From CAZEBW01 sp964510205 (GTDB taxonomy: Bacteria > Chloroflexota > Anaerolineae > VGOG01), in assembly GCA_964510205.1 (NCBI GenBank), contig CAZEBW010000023.1, positions 1 to 48,635 on the forward strand: DNA of 48,635 nt, in the 5' to 3' direction. The position numbers and the translations under genes were made by a program. Below are positions 1 through 8,096 of this stretch, in pieces (position 1 is the stretch's first letter; each line of letters opens with the position of its first letter). The notes below the pieces were generated by a model. The model saw nothing but the letters and a program-made list of their open reading frames with translations, was not told the DNA's origin and made no database searches.

Positions 1-38
1 GGGGCGCCAGCCCCGTCAGCTTGATGCTGGGTTAGGCA
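1..38 (-). other. Half of an integron attC-like site
   Basis: Read on the minus strand, just after the stop codon of the DUF262 gene, the sequence shows a GCCTAAC box (positions 32-38), which fits the attC R'' consensus RYYYAAC. A short spacer and a TCAAGCTGACG segment resembling an L'' box follow, and then a GGGGC-TGGC-GCCCC mini-hairpin where the apex of an attC stem would lie. The other half (L' and the GTTRRRY R' box) would be left of position 1. The orientation, with R'' next to the gene's 3' end, is the normal one for a cassette. Only half the site is visible, so this is probable rather than certain. Confidence 0.6.
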
Positions 39-44
39 CAATTT

Positions 45-1847
45 TCATAGAAGTCCTAATCTTTCTTTTAGGTGTTCTTGAATAGCCTTTTCTCTTGCTT
101 TCACAAAGTTGTCGAAATCATCTTGTTTCATGAATTCGTAAGCTTCACTCGAAATTAAGTGTTCACGCAAAATACTTTTAACTGCTACTTCATCACCATG
201 CTTTCTAAGCATATCATCAATATATTCGGATGGTTTCAGGTTTGATATTCTTTTGTTTGTAGCGTCCAGCAGTAACGTACGGTTTGCGATTGAGTCTTTG
301 CAACTGCTGAATGTAATACTTTTGGCAGGATTGAGACCTTTCACATTGCTAGGGAATATATGATGGTCGTTTATACTCTCTTGCGAATAATCTGCCGTAC
401 CTACTATTTGACCTTTATAAAAATCTTTTGCATCGTTTAACGCCAATATACATAGCACCGCATTATATCGAGCCGAACCCTTTTTCGTAGATTTAAAGTC
501 AATCTCTGAAAAATATTCGGATGTTACTCTGTTGATACGCTCTATTGGTTTTTGATTAGCCATCCACTCTTTCCAATCACGAAAATCTTTTGCCATAACC
601 GTATCTGACGAGCCACTATAATCTTCAGAAAATACAGCAGACCAATACCATTTATGCAAATTATTAGAAAAATCATAGGCATCTTCATCACCCTCATATT
701 CCCATAACATTGCTGCTAGTACGGGAATAATCGTTGTATTAGGCACAAAATCTTGTTTAATAGCACCAAAATCCGAAAAGCCTGTATTCATTATTCTTTT
801 TCTTGCTTTTTCAGCATAATCGCAAGCAGTCCACCAAAGTTTTTTGAATTCCGAACTATCGCTAACTAAAACTTGCTCATATTTTTGCCCTTCATCATCT
901 TTACGTGTAGTTTCTTGTTCTGGTATTAGATTAAAGAGGTACTTAGCTGAACAGTAATTCTGTTTATGTAACGAGATAACCTTTAGAAGATACTCATTCA
1001 TGCCAGAGTCAATACTTTTTAAATTGCCGTTATCTAAATTCTCCCAAAGCTCTTTACGCAATCTAATATCTTTTGGATACAAAAAGGCGTTCATCAAATC
1101 AAACGTTGATAGCTTCATGCCTTTTGAATTCACACGGGCGAATATATTACAAATATCATGCAAGTCTCGGTTACTACTCAATGGGTAAAAAACAAATGAA
1201 TAATTCAAAATACTACTGAACACCTTGTATACTTTAAGAGTTGTCGTACCAGCTGGTAATTTTCCCTTGTTTTTTTCTAAATATTTCTCCAGCCAATTAT
1301 TGAATTCAACCGAATCGATATAATCTTGTTTTGGGTCATCCGGGTCTTTTGCAGATAGGATTGCCAGTGGCACAATACCTGTTTGGGTCCAGTCATCTTT
1401 TTCCGTTTTCAATCGTTCCCATGACTGGTAATTTGTTGAAAAATATTTATAAGTAATCGATCCGTCAATCTCTTCGTTTAGAACCTTTGTTATATCAATA
1501 TGGAAAATATAGTAAGAATTTCTATTAGGAAATAGTTTTTTCGGATTGTAAATTGCGTAATAAAGAGAGGATAATCTTTGTTGTCCATCTAATATTGCTA
1601 CTTGAGGAGTATTTATCCGTTTAGCTCCCCAAACCGGATCCCACTCTTCGTTTTTGGCTTGCTCTTTATCTAACTCCCAAAAAAGTAGTAATCCTGTGAA
1701 ATAATTTTGCAAGATTGATTCGAAAAGTTCGCATACCATCCTAGGTTTCCACTCAAATCCTCTTTGAAAATATGGGATAGCAAAAGAGCCATCATCAACT
1801 TTTTCTAACAAATCCTTTACTTTTTCAGATCCTGGATTTTCAGCCAT
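45..1847 (-). CDS. DUF262/HNH (GmrSD-like) defence-type protein
   Basis: A 600-residue protein with the two-module layout of GmrSD-type type IV restriction enzymes and related DUF262 defence proteins. The N-terminal DUF262 module has the DGQQR motif at residues 87-91 and the later conserved stretch IFARVNSKGMKLS. The C-terminal HNH-type module (DUF1524-like) starts at DHHIFP, near residue 494, followed by ANRTLLL and N-K. Known members use NTP in the DUF262 part and cut DNA, often modified phage DNA, with the HNH part; the target here is unknown. The ATG follows a GAGAGAAAT ribosome site. The gene is strikingly AT-rich compared with its neighbours and sits in an apparent integron cassette, so acquisition by transfer is likely. 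The family call is firm and the defence role is inferred. Confidence 0.85.
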   Translation of the reverse strand: MAENPGSEKVKDLLEKVDDGSFAIPYFQRGFEWKPRMVCELFESILQNYFTGLLLFWELDKEQAKNEEWDPVWGAKRINTPQVAILDGQQRLSSLYYAIYNPKKLFPNRNSYYIFHIDITKVLNEEIDGSITYKYFSTNYQSWERLKTEKDDWTQTGIVPLAILSAKDPDDPKQDYIDSVEFNNWLEKYLEKNKGKLPAGTTTLKVYKVFSSILNYSFVFYPLSSNRDLHDICNIFARVNSKGMKLSTFDLMNAFLYPKDIRLRKELWENLDNGNLKSIDSGMNEYLLKVISLHKQNYCSAKYLFNLIPEQETTRKDDEGQKYEQVLVSDSSEFKKLWWTACDYAEKARKRIMNTGFSDFGAIKQDFVPNTTIIPVLAAMLWEYEGDEDAYDFSNNLHKWYWSAVFSEDYSGSSDTVMAKDFRDWKEWMANQKPIERINRVTSEYFSEIDFKSTKKGSARYNAVLCILALNDAKDFYKGQIVGTADYSQESINDHHIFPSNVKGLNPAKSITFSSCKDSIANRTLLLDATNKRISNLKPSEYIDDMLRKHGDEVAVKSILREHLISSEAYEFMKQDDFDNFVKAREKAIQEHLKERLGLL

Positions 1848-1894
1848 AATTTCTCTCTTTTTCAGTAATAGTATTTATTGTGCCTAACATATAC

Positions 1895-1996
1895 TTATAC
1901 AGAACTCTTCTGCATAAAAAGCCCCCAGGGGTGATAATACGGAAGCTTTCTGTATAAGCAGCCAGAATTTGCATAAACCAGAGACGTTCTGTATAA
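1895..1996. repeat. Iteron-like array of TTCTGYATAA
   Basis: The 10-mer TTCTG(C/T)ATAA occurs at 1909, 1948 and 1987, exactly 39 bp apart. Weaker versions lie midway, at about 1929 (GGTGATAA) and 1967 (ATTTGCATAA), giving a period of about 19.5 bp, near two helical turns. One inverted copy (TTATACAGAA, 1895-1904) forms a 10-bp imperfect palindrome with the 1909 copy. The array fills the divergent gap between the defence gene and murE and overlaps the murE promoter. It could be an operator, a set of integrase-binding repeats (attI-like), or an iteron set. Confidence 0.6.
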
Positions 1997-1997
1997 T
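1969..1997 (+). promoter_or_regulatory. Sigma70-type promoter for murE
   Basis: TTGCAT (1969-1974), a 17-bp spacer and a perfect TATAAT (1992-1997) point towards murE, leaving a leader of about 80 nt. The -10 box overlaps the last TTCTGTATAA copy and the -35 overlaps the 1967 half-copy, so a protein binding the array would be expected to control this promoter. Confidence 0.6.
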
Positions 1998-2083
1998 ACC
2001 CTGCGGGAACTAAATGCACAAAACTTCAACTTACTCAATCACGTATACTATTATACCATAGCCCTGCTCTCTGTGCAAACACT

Positions 2084-3610
2084 ATGGAGCTTTCCGAATT
2101 GCTAACTGCCCTATCCCACAAAGAAGTCCACGGTCGTGTGGGCGTAGAAATCGAGGGGCTGGCCCACGATTCGCGTCAGGTCAGGCCCGGCGACCTCTTC
2201 GTAGCCGTCAAGGGACTCGACGCCGACGGCCACGATTTCATCCCCGAAGCGATCCGACAGGGAGCGGTGGCCGTCGTCGGTGAGCGGGAGGCGAGCCTCT
2301 CTGTTCCTTACGTGCTCGTTCCCGATTCCCGCCAGGCCCTGGCCCATTTGGCCGCCGCCTTCCACGGCTACCCCGCCCGCAAGCTGCGCGTCGTCGGCGT
2401 GACCGGCACCGACGGCAAGACCACCACCGTCGAGCTCGTCCGCAGCATTCTGGCCGCCGCCGGCCACAAGACGGGCATGATCAACACCGTGGAGGCCCTC
2501 ATCGGCGACCAGCATTACGAGACCGGTTTCCACGTCACCACCCCTGACGCGCTTCAGGTGCAGGGATACCTGGCGCGGATGGTGGACGCGGGCACAGCGT
2601 ACGCCGTCCTGGAGGCCACCTCCCACGGCCTGGCCCAGCACCGGGTGACGGCCTGCGATTTCGACGTGGCGGTGGTGACCAACATCACCCACGAGCACCT
2701 GGACTATCACCAGACCTTCGAAGCCTACCGGGAGGCCAAAGCCCGCCTCTTTCGCGACCTGGCGCGCTCTTTCCGCAAGCCCGATACGCCCAAAACCTCC
2801 ATCCTCAACGCTGATGACGCCTCGTTTGAATACCTGCGCCCGATCCCCGCCGACCGTTATCTGACCTACGGCCTGCAGCGGCCAGCCGACATCACGGCCC
2901 ACGACATCGTGCACACGCCCGCCGCTACGACCTTCACCGCCGTAGCTCCCCGTGGAGCGTTCTCAGTGCGAACGGCGCTTCCAGGTGTTTTCAACGTCTA
3001 CAACGTCCTGGCGGCCATCGCCGTCGGTGTTTCGCAGACGGTACCCTTCGAGGTCATGCAGGAAGGGATCGCAGCCGTAAAGGGGGTGCCGGGGCGCATG
3101 GAGCGCATCGTCATGGGACAGGACTTCACGGCCATCGTGGACTTCGCCCACACGCCCCACGCCCTCCAGCGGGCGCTGGAAACGGTGCGGGGGATGACCG
3201 ACGGGCAGGTCATCGTCGTCTTCGGCTGCGCGGGGCTGCGGGACGTGGCCAAGCGACCGATGATGGGAGAAATTGCCGGCAAGCTGGCCGATCGCGTGGT
3301 CATCACGGCGGAGGATCCGCGCACCGAGGATTTAGATGCCATCATGGCCCAGATCGCCGCTGGCTGCGAGAGAGCGGGGCGCAGGGAAGGGGAAGACTAC
3401 TGGCGCATCGGCGATCGCGGCCAGGCCATCGAATTCGCCGTGAAAATGGCCCAGGCCGGCGACCTGGTGATCGTCACCGGCAAGGGCCACGAGCAGACGA
3501 TGTGTTTTGGCACCACGGAGGTTCCGTGGGATGATCGGCAGGCGGTGAGAGGGGCGCTAGCGTCATCGCGAGGCGGTGCTTTTTCGCCGAAGCGATCCCC
3601 AAGTTGCTGA
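2084..3610 (+). CDS. murE: MurE-type UDP-MurNAc-tripeptide ligase
   Basis: A Mur ligase that would add the third stem-peptide amino acid to UDP-MurNAc-Ala-Glu in the cytoplasm. Visible are the N-terminal substrate domain (HDSRQVRPGDLFVA, residues 28-41), the ATP loop GTDGKTTT (108-115), VTTPDALQ, EATSHGLAQHR (MurE usually has EVSSH) and a C-terminal domain ending with GKGHEQ. At the specificity loop, where diaminopimelate-adding MurE has DNPR, this protein has EDPR (410-413), so the amino acid added cannot be assigned with confidence. The gene stands alone, away from any division/cell-wall cluster. The last 16 residues are encoded by a dispersed inverted repeat that begins at 3561, so the natural C-terminus has probably been overwritten by repeat insertion. 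Confidence 0.85.
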   Translation: MELSELLTALSHKEVHGRVGVEIEGLAHDSRQVRPGDLFVAVKGLDADGHDFIPEAIRQGAVAVVGEREASLSVPYVLVPDSRQALAHLAAAFHGYPARKLRVVGVTGTDGKTTTVELVRSILAAAGHKTGMINTVEALIGDQHYETGFHVTTPDALQVQGYLARMVDAGTAYAVLEATSHGLAQHRVTACDFDVAVVTNITHEHLDYHQTFEAYREAKARLFRDLARSFRKPDTPKTSILNADDASFEYLRPIPADRYLTYGLQRPADITAHDIVHTPAATTFTAVAPRGAFSVRTALPGVFNVYNVLAAIAVGVSQTVPFEVMQEGIAAVKGVPGRMERIVMGQDFTAIVDFAHTPHALQRALETVRGMTDGQVIVVFGCAGLRDVAKRPMMGEIAGKLADRVVITAEDPRTEDLDAIMAQIAAGCERAGRREGEDYWRIGDRGQAIEFAVKMAQAGDLVIVTGKGHEQTMCFGTTEVPWDDRQAVRGALASSRGGAFSPKRSPSC

Positions 3611-3645
3611 TAGGAGATTGCTTCGCCTTCGGCTCGCAATGACAG
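3561..3645. repeat. Dispersed inverted repeat, TCATTGCGAGG family
   Basis: The segment starts GTCATCGCGAGG and ends with CTCGCAATGACAG, with GATTGCTTCGCC near the right arm. It is the same family as the elements at 29956-29990 and 40202-40303. It supplies the 3' end and stop codon of murE. Confidence 0.75.
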
Positions 3646-3651
3646 GCGAGG

Positions 3652-4107
3652 CTAGCCGTCTTTGCGGGCCCAGTCGTAGGGGATCTGGTCGGTGTGGGCG
3701 GGCAGGCGGTATTCGTCTGGCTGCTCGTAATTGTAGAGCTCGGTGGGCACGTTGACGATGAGGGCCATCTCCTGGCTGATGCCCTTGAAGCCGTGCATCA
3801 CGCCGGGGGGGATCTTGAGCAACATGGGGTTCTGATCGCCCATGAAAAACTCGTTCACCTCCCCGTGGGTGGGCGATCCGTCGCGTCCGTCGTAGAGCAC
3901 CACCTTGGCCATGCCGCGGACGCAGATGAAGTGGTCGGTCTGGATCTTGTGATAATGCCAGCCCTTGACCACGCCGGGGTAGACGGCGGTGATGTAGACC
4001 TGGCCGAACTCGTCGTACTCCTCCCAATCGGAGCGCAGCATCTCCATCAGATAGCCCCGCTCGTCGGGGATGAGTCGCAGCTTGCGGGTTTTGACGCCGT
4101 TAATCAC
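3652..4107 (-). CDS. RmlC-like sugar epimerase (cupin)
   Basis: A 151-residue cupin resembling dTDP-4-dehydrorhamnose 3,5-epimerase family proteins. Family features are KGWHYHK (His 51 and 53, the region of the catalytic His in RmlC), the turn SPTHGE, and KIPPGVMHGF (residues 98-107) with the conserved second-half His. It is shorter than classical RmlC (about 180 residues), so it could be a nucleotide-sugar epimerase of another specificity or a non-catalytic cupin. The start is taken as GTG because AAGGAGG lies 5 nt upstream. The longer reading frame would begin inside a dispersed repeat. It is convergent with murE, and no other rhamnose pathway gene is in the window. Confidence 0.7.
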   Translation of the reverse strand: MINGVKTRKLRLIPDERGYLMEMLRSDWEEYDEFGQVYITAVYPGVVKGWHYHKIQTDHFICVRGMAKVVLYDGRDGSPTHGEVNEFFMGDQNPMLLKIPPGVMHGFKGISQEMALIVNVPTELYNYEQPDEYRLPAHTDQIPYDWARKDG

Positions 4108-4120
4108 TGAAACCTCCTTG

Positions 4121-4186
4121 ACGTGTTGCGTATTGCGTGTTGCGTATTGCGTAAGGTCCACACGGAATACGCAATACGCAGTACGT
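4121..4186. repeat. Dispersed GCGTATTGCGTA hairpin repeat
   Basis: Tandem GCGTATTGCGT units on the left face TACGCAATACGCA on the right, forming a hairpin in the divergent gap between the epimerase and nth. A near-copy lies at 41796-41854. Confidence 0.75.
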
Positions 4187-4199
4187 TTTCGGTCAACTC

Positions 4200-4895
4200 A
4201 TGATAAACTCTAAGCAGAATGATAACCAGTTAGAAAAAGCGTCAACCATCCACCGACTCCTGATCGAGGAATATGGCCAACACGAGTGGCGCCCCCGCCT
4301 CGATCCACTCAGCGAATTGATCTTCACCGTCCTCTCCCAAAACACGTCCGACGTGAACCGCGATCAGGCCTGGCGGCGCTTGAAAGAGAGATTCCCCACC
4401 TGGGAGAGCGTGCTGGCCGCCGATGCTGCCGACATCGCCGAGGCCATCCGTCCGGGCGGGCTGGCCAACGTGAAGGCCCCGCGCATCCAGGAGGTCCTGT
4501 GCGTTGTCAAGCAGGAAGAGGGCGAGTTCAGCCTCGACTTCCTGGCCGAGATGGAGGTTGACCAGGCCAGGCGGTGGCTGACCGCGCTCCACGGGGTGGG
4601 ACCCAAGACTGCCGCCATCGTGCTCCTCTTCTCCCTGGGCAAGCCTGCCTTTCCGGTGGACACCCACGTCCATCGGGTGAGCCAGCGCCTGGGCCTCATC
4701 GGGCCCAAGACTTCTCGTGAGCAGGCCCACGAAGTCCTAGAGGAACTGCTCCCCCCCAAAATCTACTACACCTTCCACCTCAACCTCATCGCCCACGGGC
4801 GAGAGGTCTGTAAAGCCCAGCGACCTCGCTGCGCCGCCTGCGTCCTTCAAGAGCACTGTGACTACTATCGTGAAAGCCAGACCGGACAGGTCTAG
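4200..4895 (+). CDS. nth: Endonuclease III (DNA glycosylase/AP lyase)
   Basis: A base-excision repair enzyme that removes oxidised pyrimidines and cleaves the abasic site. The helix-hairpin-helix HGVGPKTA carries the catalytic Lys (K136), and the partner Asp is D154 in PVDTHVHRV. A C-x6-C-x2-C-x5-C [4Fe-4S] cluster loop closes the protein (C204, C211, C214, C220). At 231 residues it is slightly longer than the usual 210, with a short charged N-terminal extension. The 3' end overlaps by 4 nt the convergent toxin remnant. The assignment is secure, although a related HhH-GPD glycosylase with another substrate cannot be ruled out. Confidence 0.92.
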   Translation: MINSKQNDNQLEKASTIHRLLIEEYGQHEWRPRLDPLSELIFTVLSQNTSDVNRDQAWRRLKERFPTWESVLAADAADIAEAIRPGGLANVKAPRIQEVLCVVKQEEGEFSLDFLAEMEVDQARRWLTALHGVGPKTAAIVLLFSLGKPAFPVDTHVHRVSQRLGLIGPKTSREQAHEVLEELLPPKIYYTFHLNLIAHGREVCKAQRPRCAACVLQEHCDYYRESQTGQV

Positions 4896-5104
4896 AAAAA
4901 CTTGTCAGGTCTTGGAGGGAGGCTCGCAATGTACGGCGGGGTGGGGTATCCTCGCATCTTGCGGATGCGAAGCGAGGGGTGAAAGGGTGGAAGTTCAGCG
5001 CTTTGCTGGAAAAGCTTGAACGCCTGTCGGACTTTCCTCTTGATGTGGGCAGGGAGTTCAGCGTAAGCCTCCCAGAGAGTCTTCAGGGGGCGGTAGCGGG
5101 TCAT
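4892..5104 (-). pseudogene. RelE/HigB-like toxin, truncated
   Basis: The first 52 residues look like a RelE/ParE-superfamily toxin: LPAHIKRKVRQAFKLFQQ followed by PFHPSLRIRKMRG, the usual helix, helix, first strand. The remainder (YPTPPYIASLP...) does not resemble the expected VxVxxxYRA strands that hold the catalytic residues. The gene stops at 70 residues, where about 90 are normal. It is most likely a decayed toxin. Its ATG overlaps the TGA of the upstream antitoxin-like frame (ATGA), as in intact type II operons. Confidence 0.55.
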
Positions 5105-5193
5105 TGGGCATCCAGGAAGTCGAGCATCTCATCCATCGAGTCAAAGGTGCGAAATTGACCCTGGGCAGCGGCTTCGTCTGCGGCCCGTTCCAT
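5101..5193 (-). CDS. Antitoxin-like small frame (C-terminal part)
   Basis: From an ATG at 5193 the frame reads MERAADEAAAQ, then FRTFDSMDEMLDFL, and ends in DAQ-stop, only 30 residues. The FDSMDEMLDFL segment is the typical toxin-binding tail of small antitoxins paired with RelE-like toxins. The same frame stays open upstream without an obvious ATG, so the N-terminal DNA-binding part is missing or uses another start. The stop overlaps the toxin start. It is probably the rest of a broken toxin-antitoxin operon. Confidence 0.45.
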   Translation of the reverse strand: MERAADEAAAQGQFRTFDSMDEMLDFLDAQ

Positions 5194-5310
5194 TGCCTGC
5201 CACTGGGAATTGTGAAATCTCGTGTGTGTGAGGACCACGGACAAAAGAAATGCACGATAGTCGGGCCCCTGCGAGTTGAGGGAGCTCGTTTCGTCTCAAC
5301 TGACTGCTTA

Positions 5311-5390
5311 CCATCGTGTATTTCTGTCATCCATCGTGTATTTCTATCATCCGTCGTATATTTCTGTCATCCATCGTGTATTTCTGTCAT
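5311..5390. repeat. Four tandem 20-bp repeats
   Basis: Four head-to-tail units of exactly 20 bp (5311, 5331, 5351, 5371), consensus CCATCGTGTATTTCTGTCAT. Units 1 and 4 are identical, and units 2 and 3 differ at one and two positions. They lie upstream of the broken antitoxin-toxin pair and downstream of sbcC. There are no spacers, so this is not a CRISPR. Confidence 0.9.
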
Positions 5391-5471
5391 CCGAGGTTCT
5401 CCGCCGCCACCCGAATTCACAGAATCAAAGTGCGCTCGGTATACTGTGAAATCGAATCTCTGTCAAAACAA

Positions 5472-8024
5472 TCAGTTGATCGCCACTTGCGAGCCCTGAG
5501 GGGTTTTGAACACGTCAATGCGCACGGGGAAGGCGTCTTTCAGCTCCTCAATGTGGGTGATGACCAGGATTTTCTCGAAGTCCTGGCGGATGGAGTTGAT
5601 GGCCTCCACCAGCCGCTCCCGTCCCTGGGCGTCCTGGGTGCCGAAGCCCTCGTCAATGACCAGGGTCTGCAACCTGGCCCCGGCGCGGCGGGCCAGCAGC
5701 TTGGACAGGGCGATGCGGATGGCGAAGTTGACGCGAAAGCTCTCCCCTCCGCTGTAGAGCTCGTAGGCGCGGGTGCCCAGCTCATCGGAGATGTTGATGG
5801 CCAGCGTCTCCACGGTGTCGCCTTTGAGGGTCTCGCGCTGGGTCTCGAAGCGCACGTTCATGCGGCCGTTGGTCATCCGCGCCAGAAGCCGATTGGCTTC
5901 GTCCTCGATCTCGGGGATGGCGCTCTCGATGATCATGGCCTGCAGGCCCCGCTTGCCGAAGGCCCGCCTCAGTTCCTGGTAGATGGACTTTTCCTCGGCT
6001 ATTTTGCGCCTTTCCTTCAGCTTCTTCTCCCGCTGTTTGGTTAAATAATCGCAGTAGTCCAGCTTCTGTCTGGCGGCCCCCAAAACCTGGCGGGCGCGGG
6101 CTTCCTTCGCTCGTAGATCGTCTACTTCTTTGCCCTTTTCTTCCAGACGGGCAGCTAGCTCGGGCAACCGTTTCACCTCTTGGGCCAGCGCCTCTTTCTT
6201 GGCCAAATCGGCAGCCAAGCTCTCTTGCCAGCGTGTCTTGCTCTTGCGCAGTCGCTCCAGGGCAGCCCGCTCTTCGTCAACGCGATCCAAAGCGGCCGTC
6301 AGCTTGGCCTGGTCTGCCTCGAATCGGCTGAGAAGCTGTAAGTCCCGCCGCACCTCGTCGTGGGCTTTGCGATCGTAGCCCAGCGCCTCGATCTGTTCCA
6401 AGAGCCTCGCTAGTTCGGCGTGCTCGGCCACGGCGTATTCCTCGCTGCTGAGGCGCGCATCCAAGTCCGCCAGCTTCTCTCGCTGTTTGACCAGCTCCTG
6501 GGCAGCACCTTTGGCCTCGGCCAAGCTTTTCTCCAGCGTGGCCTCTCGCTTTTGCAGCGTCGGCCTAGCCGAAAGCTCTTGCCCGATCGACTCGACTTCT
6601 CGCTCCAGGACCCGTCTCTGGGCGGTCAGCTCTTCGGTTTTGGTTTGATTGGTTTGGTGGAGGGCATTGTTCTCCGCTATTTCGGATGAAAACTGCTCCT
6701 CAAGCCGTGCTCTGTCCCCTTCCGAAAGCTCCTGGGCGCACAGGGGGCAGTGTGCTTCTTCGGAGGTTTGCAGAAGACTGGCCTTCTCCTGAAGGGAAGC
6801 GATTTCGGTTTTCAACTGCTCATTTCGTGTCTTGAGACTGACTGCCTGGTTGGATAGTTCGGCTATCTCTTGCTGCTTGACCTCCCGTTCGCTCTCTCGC
6901 TGTGTTAAGCTTTCCAGCTCGGCCCGAACCTTGGACAGATCCGTTTGCAGTGTTTCTAGCTCCTGGGCCAGATCGGCGAGGTCTCTCACCTTTTCCGAAC
7001 AGAGGCGCTGTTCCATCGTCAGCTTGTGCTTAGCTTCGGCGATGGCGGCCTCCAACTGGCTCTTGCGCTCGTTCAGTCCCACCAATTGCGATAGCTTGTC
7101 GTTGAGCGCCTCGTGGAGTTGGCGGGCCGAGGTCAGAGCGGCGAAGCCTTCCTCGATGAGCTTCTTGTCACCGATCACCGCCTCATATTCGGCTACGCGC
7201 TCCTGGCTGGCCGACATCTGATCCTCGATCTCGGCCAGCTCTTGCTCTCCCTGGGCCAGCCGAGCCGAGAGTTCCTCGATCTGGACTCGTTTAAGGTCCA
7301 GTTCCTTCCACTCCTCTCGCAGTTTGCGCAGCGCGTCTTCGGTCTGGCGCAAGGCGACATTCAAGCTCTCCACGTCGGCCTGGGCCTGCTTCAGTTCCTC
7401 CTCATACTCCGGCTTTCGAGCCAGCTCACGTTCCATCTCTCGGATTTGCGCTGTGATTTGTTCGACTTCGCTGGACTTGGCTTTCGCCCGCTCCTTGGCT
7501 CGCTCTTCGTATTGGTCGTAGAGGGAAAGGCCCAGGATTTCGCCCAGAATGCGCTTGCGCTCGCCGGGGCGCTTGATGGTGAACTCGTCGGCGCGCCCCT
7601 GCAAAAGAAAGGCCGAGTTGATGAAGGTCTCGTAGTCCATGCGCAGGATGCGGTTGATGCGGTCCTGGGTCTCACGGATGGTGGGTTCGGTGAGAGGGCG
7701 GAAGAGACCATCGTCGCGCACCTGTAGCTCCAGCGAGCTCTGCCCTCGCCCTCGGCTGTCCCGCTTGCGGATGACGCGGTAGTGGTTCTCGCCCAGGGCG
7801 AAGTCAAACTCCACCTCCATTTCCGTCTGGCCCAGGTGGATCAGCTCGTTATCCCGTTTGGCGCGGGCCTTGCCCCACAGCGCCCAGGTCATGGCATCCA
7901 GCAGGGCCGACTTGCCGTGGCCGTTGTCCCCGGCCAGGCAGGCCAGGCGAATGCCAGAGAAATCCAGGGAATCGAGCTTGCGATAACACATGAAATTATG
8001 CAATTGAATTTTGAGTGGGATCAT
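5472..8024 (-). CDS. sbcC: SbcC/Rad50-like exonuclease ATPase
   Basis: An SMC-like ATPase subunit of the SbcCD nuclease, which processes DNA ends and hairpins. The N-terminal Walker A is GDNGHGKSALLDA, followed by long heptad-rich coiled coils. A zinc hook CPLC lies at residues 426-429. The C-terminal lobe has the ABC signature LYSGGESFRV, Walker B TLVIDEGFGTQD and the H-loop ITHIEEL. At 850 residues it is a compact member of the family. The ATG has GGAGG 8 nt upstream. The nuclease partner SbcD/Mre11, usually adjacent, is absent here. In a genome full of hairpin-forming repeats a hairpin nuclease is of obvious use, but that link is speculative. Confidence 0.9.
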   Translation of the reverse strand: MIPLKIQLHNFMCYRKLDSLDFSGIRLACLAGDNGHGKSALLDAMTWALWGKARAKRDNELIHLGQTEMEVEFDFALGENHYRVIRKRDSRGRGQSSLELQVRDDGLFRPLTEPTIRETQDRINRILRMDYETFINSAFLLQGRADEFTIKRPGERKRILGEILGLSLYDQYEERAKERAKAKSSEVEQITAQIREMERELARKPEYEEELKQAQADVESLNVALRQTEDALRKLREEWKELDLKRVQIEELSARLAQGEQELAEIEDQMSASQERVAEYEAVIGDKKLIEEGFAALTSARQLHEALNDKLSQLVGLNERKSQLEAAIAEAKHKLTMEQRLCSEKVRDLADLAQELETLQTDLSKVRAELESLTQRESEREVKQQEIAELSNQAVSLKTRNEQLKTEIASLQEKASLLQTSEEAHCPLCAQELSEGDRARLEEQFSSEIAENNALHQTNQTKTEELTAQRRVLEREVESIGQELSARPTLQKREATLEKSLAEAKGAAQELVKQREKLADLDARLSSEEYAVAEHAELARLLEQIEALGYDRKAHDEVRRDLQLLSRFEADQAKLTAALDRVDEERAALERLRKSKTRWQESLAADLAKKEALAQEVKRLPELAARLEEKGKEVDDLRAKEARARQVLGAARQKLDYCDYLTKQREKKLKERRKIAEEKSIYQELRRAFGKRGLQAMIIESAIPEIEDEANRLLARMTNGRMNVRFETQRETLKGDTVETLAINISDELGTRAYELYSGGESFRVNFAIRIALSKLLARRAGARLQTLVIDEGFGTQDAQGRERLVEAINSIRQDFEKILVITHIEELKDAFPVRIDVFKTPQGSQVAIN

Positions 8025-8037
8025 AGCCCAACCTCCA

Positions 8038-8095
8038 ATGTCAAAACGTCAAACGTCAAACTTCCAATCTCCAACCTCCAACTTCCAACCTCCAG
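8038..8095. repeat. Low-complexity CAAACGTCAAAC / CCAACCTCCAA tandem repeat
   Basis: Short direct repeats of ACGTCAA and CCAACTTCCAA-type units fill the sbcC leader. Similar ACGTGAAACGT strings occur at about 24797-24820 and 39848-39880. Confidence 0.6.
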
Positions 8096-8096
8096 T

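Larger units (their letters stand above)
1..1887 (-). mobile_element. Probable integron gene cassette carrying a DUF262/HNH gene
   Basis: A 12-bp perfect inverted repeat, GTTAGGCACAAT at 31-42 and its complement at 1877-1888, brackets a single gene. On the coding strand the 5' end reads G then TTAGGC, the R' box at which integron integrases cut, about 35 nt before the start codon. The 3' end runs straight into an attC-like R''/L'' half-site. One promoterless-looking gene, minimal flanks and AT-rich composition against a GC-rich chromosome are all typical of integron cassettes. No intI gene is in the window. What lies upstream of the R' box does not look like a second attC, so it is either an attI or a secondary insertion site. 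Confidence 0.6.

Noticed and set aside
1948..1963. LexA-type box (CTGT-N8-CCAG) in the cassette leader
   Set aside because: One imperfect half, better explained by the TTCTGYATAA array.
5311..5390. Tandem 20-bp units as a CRISPR array
   Set aside because: Units are contiguous with no spacers and there are no cas genes.
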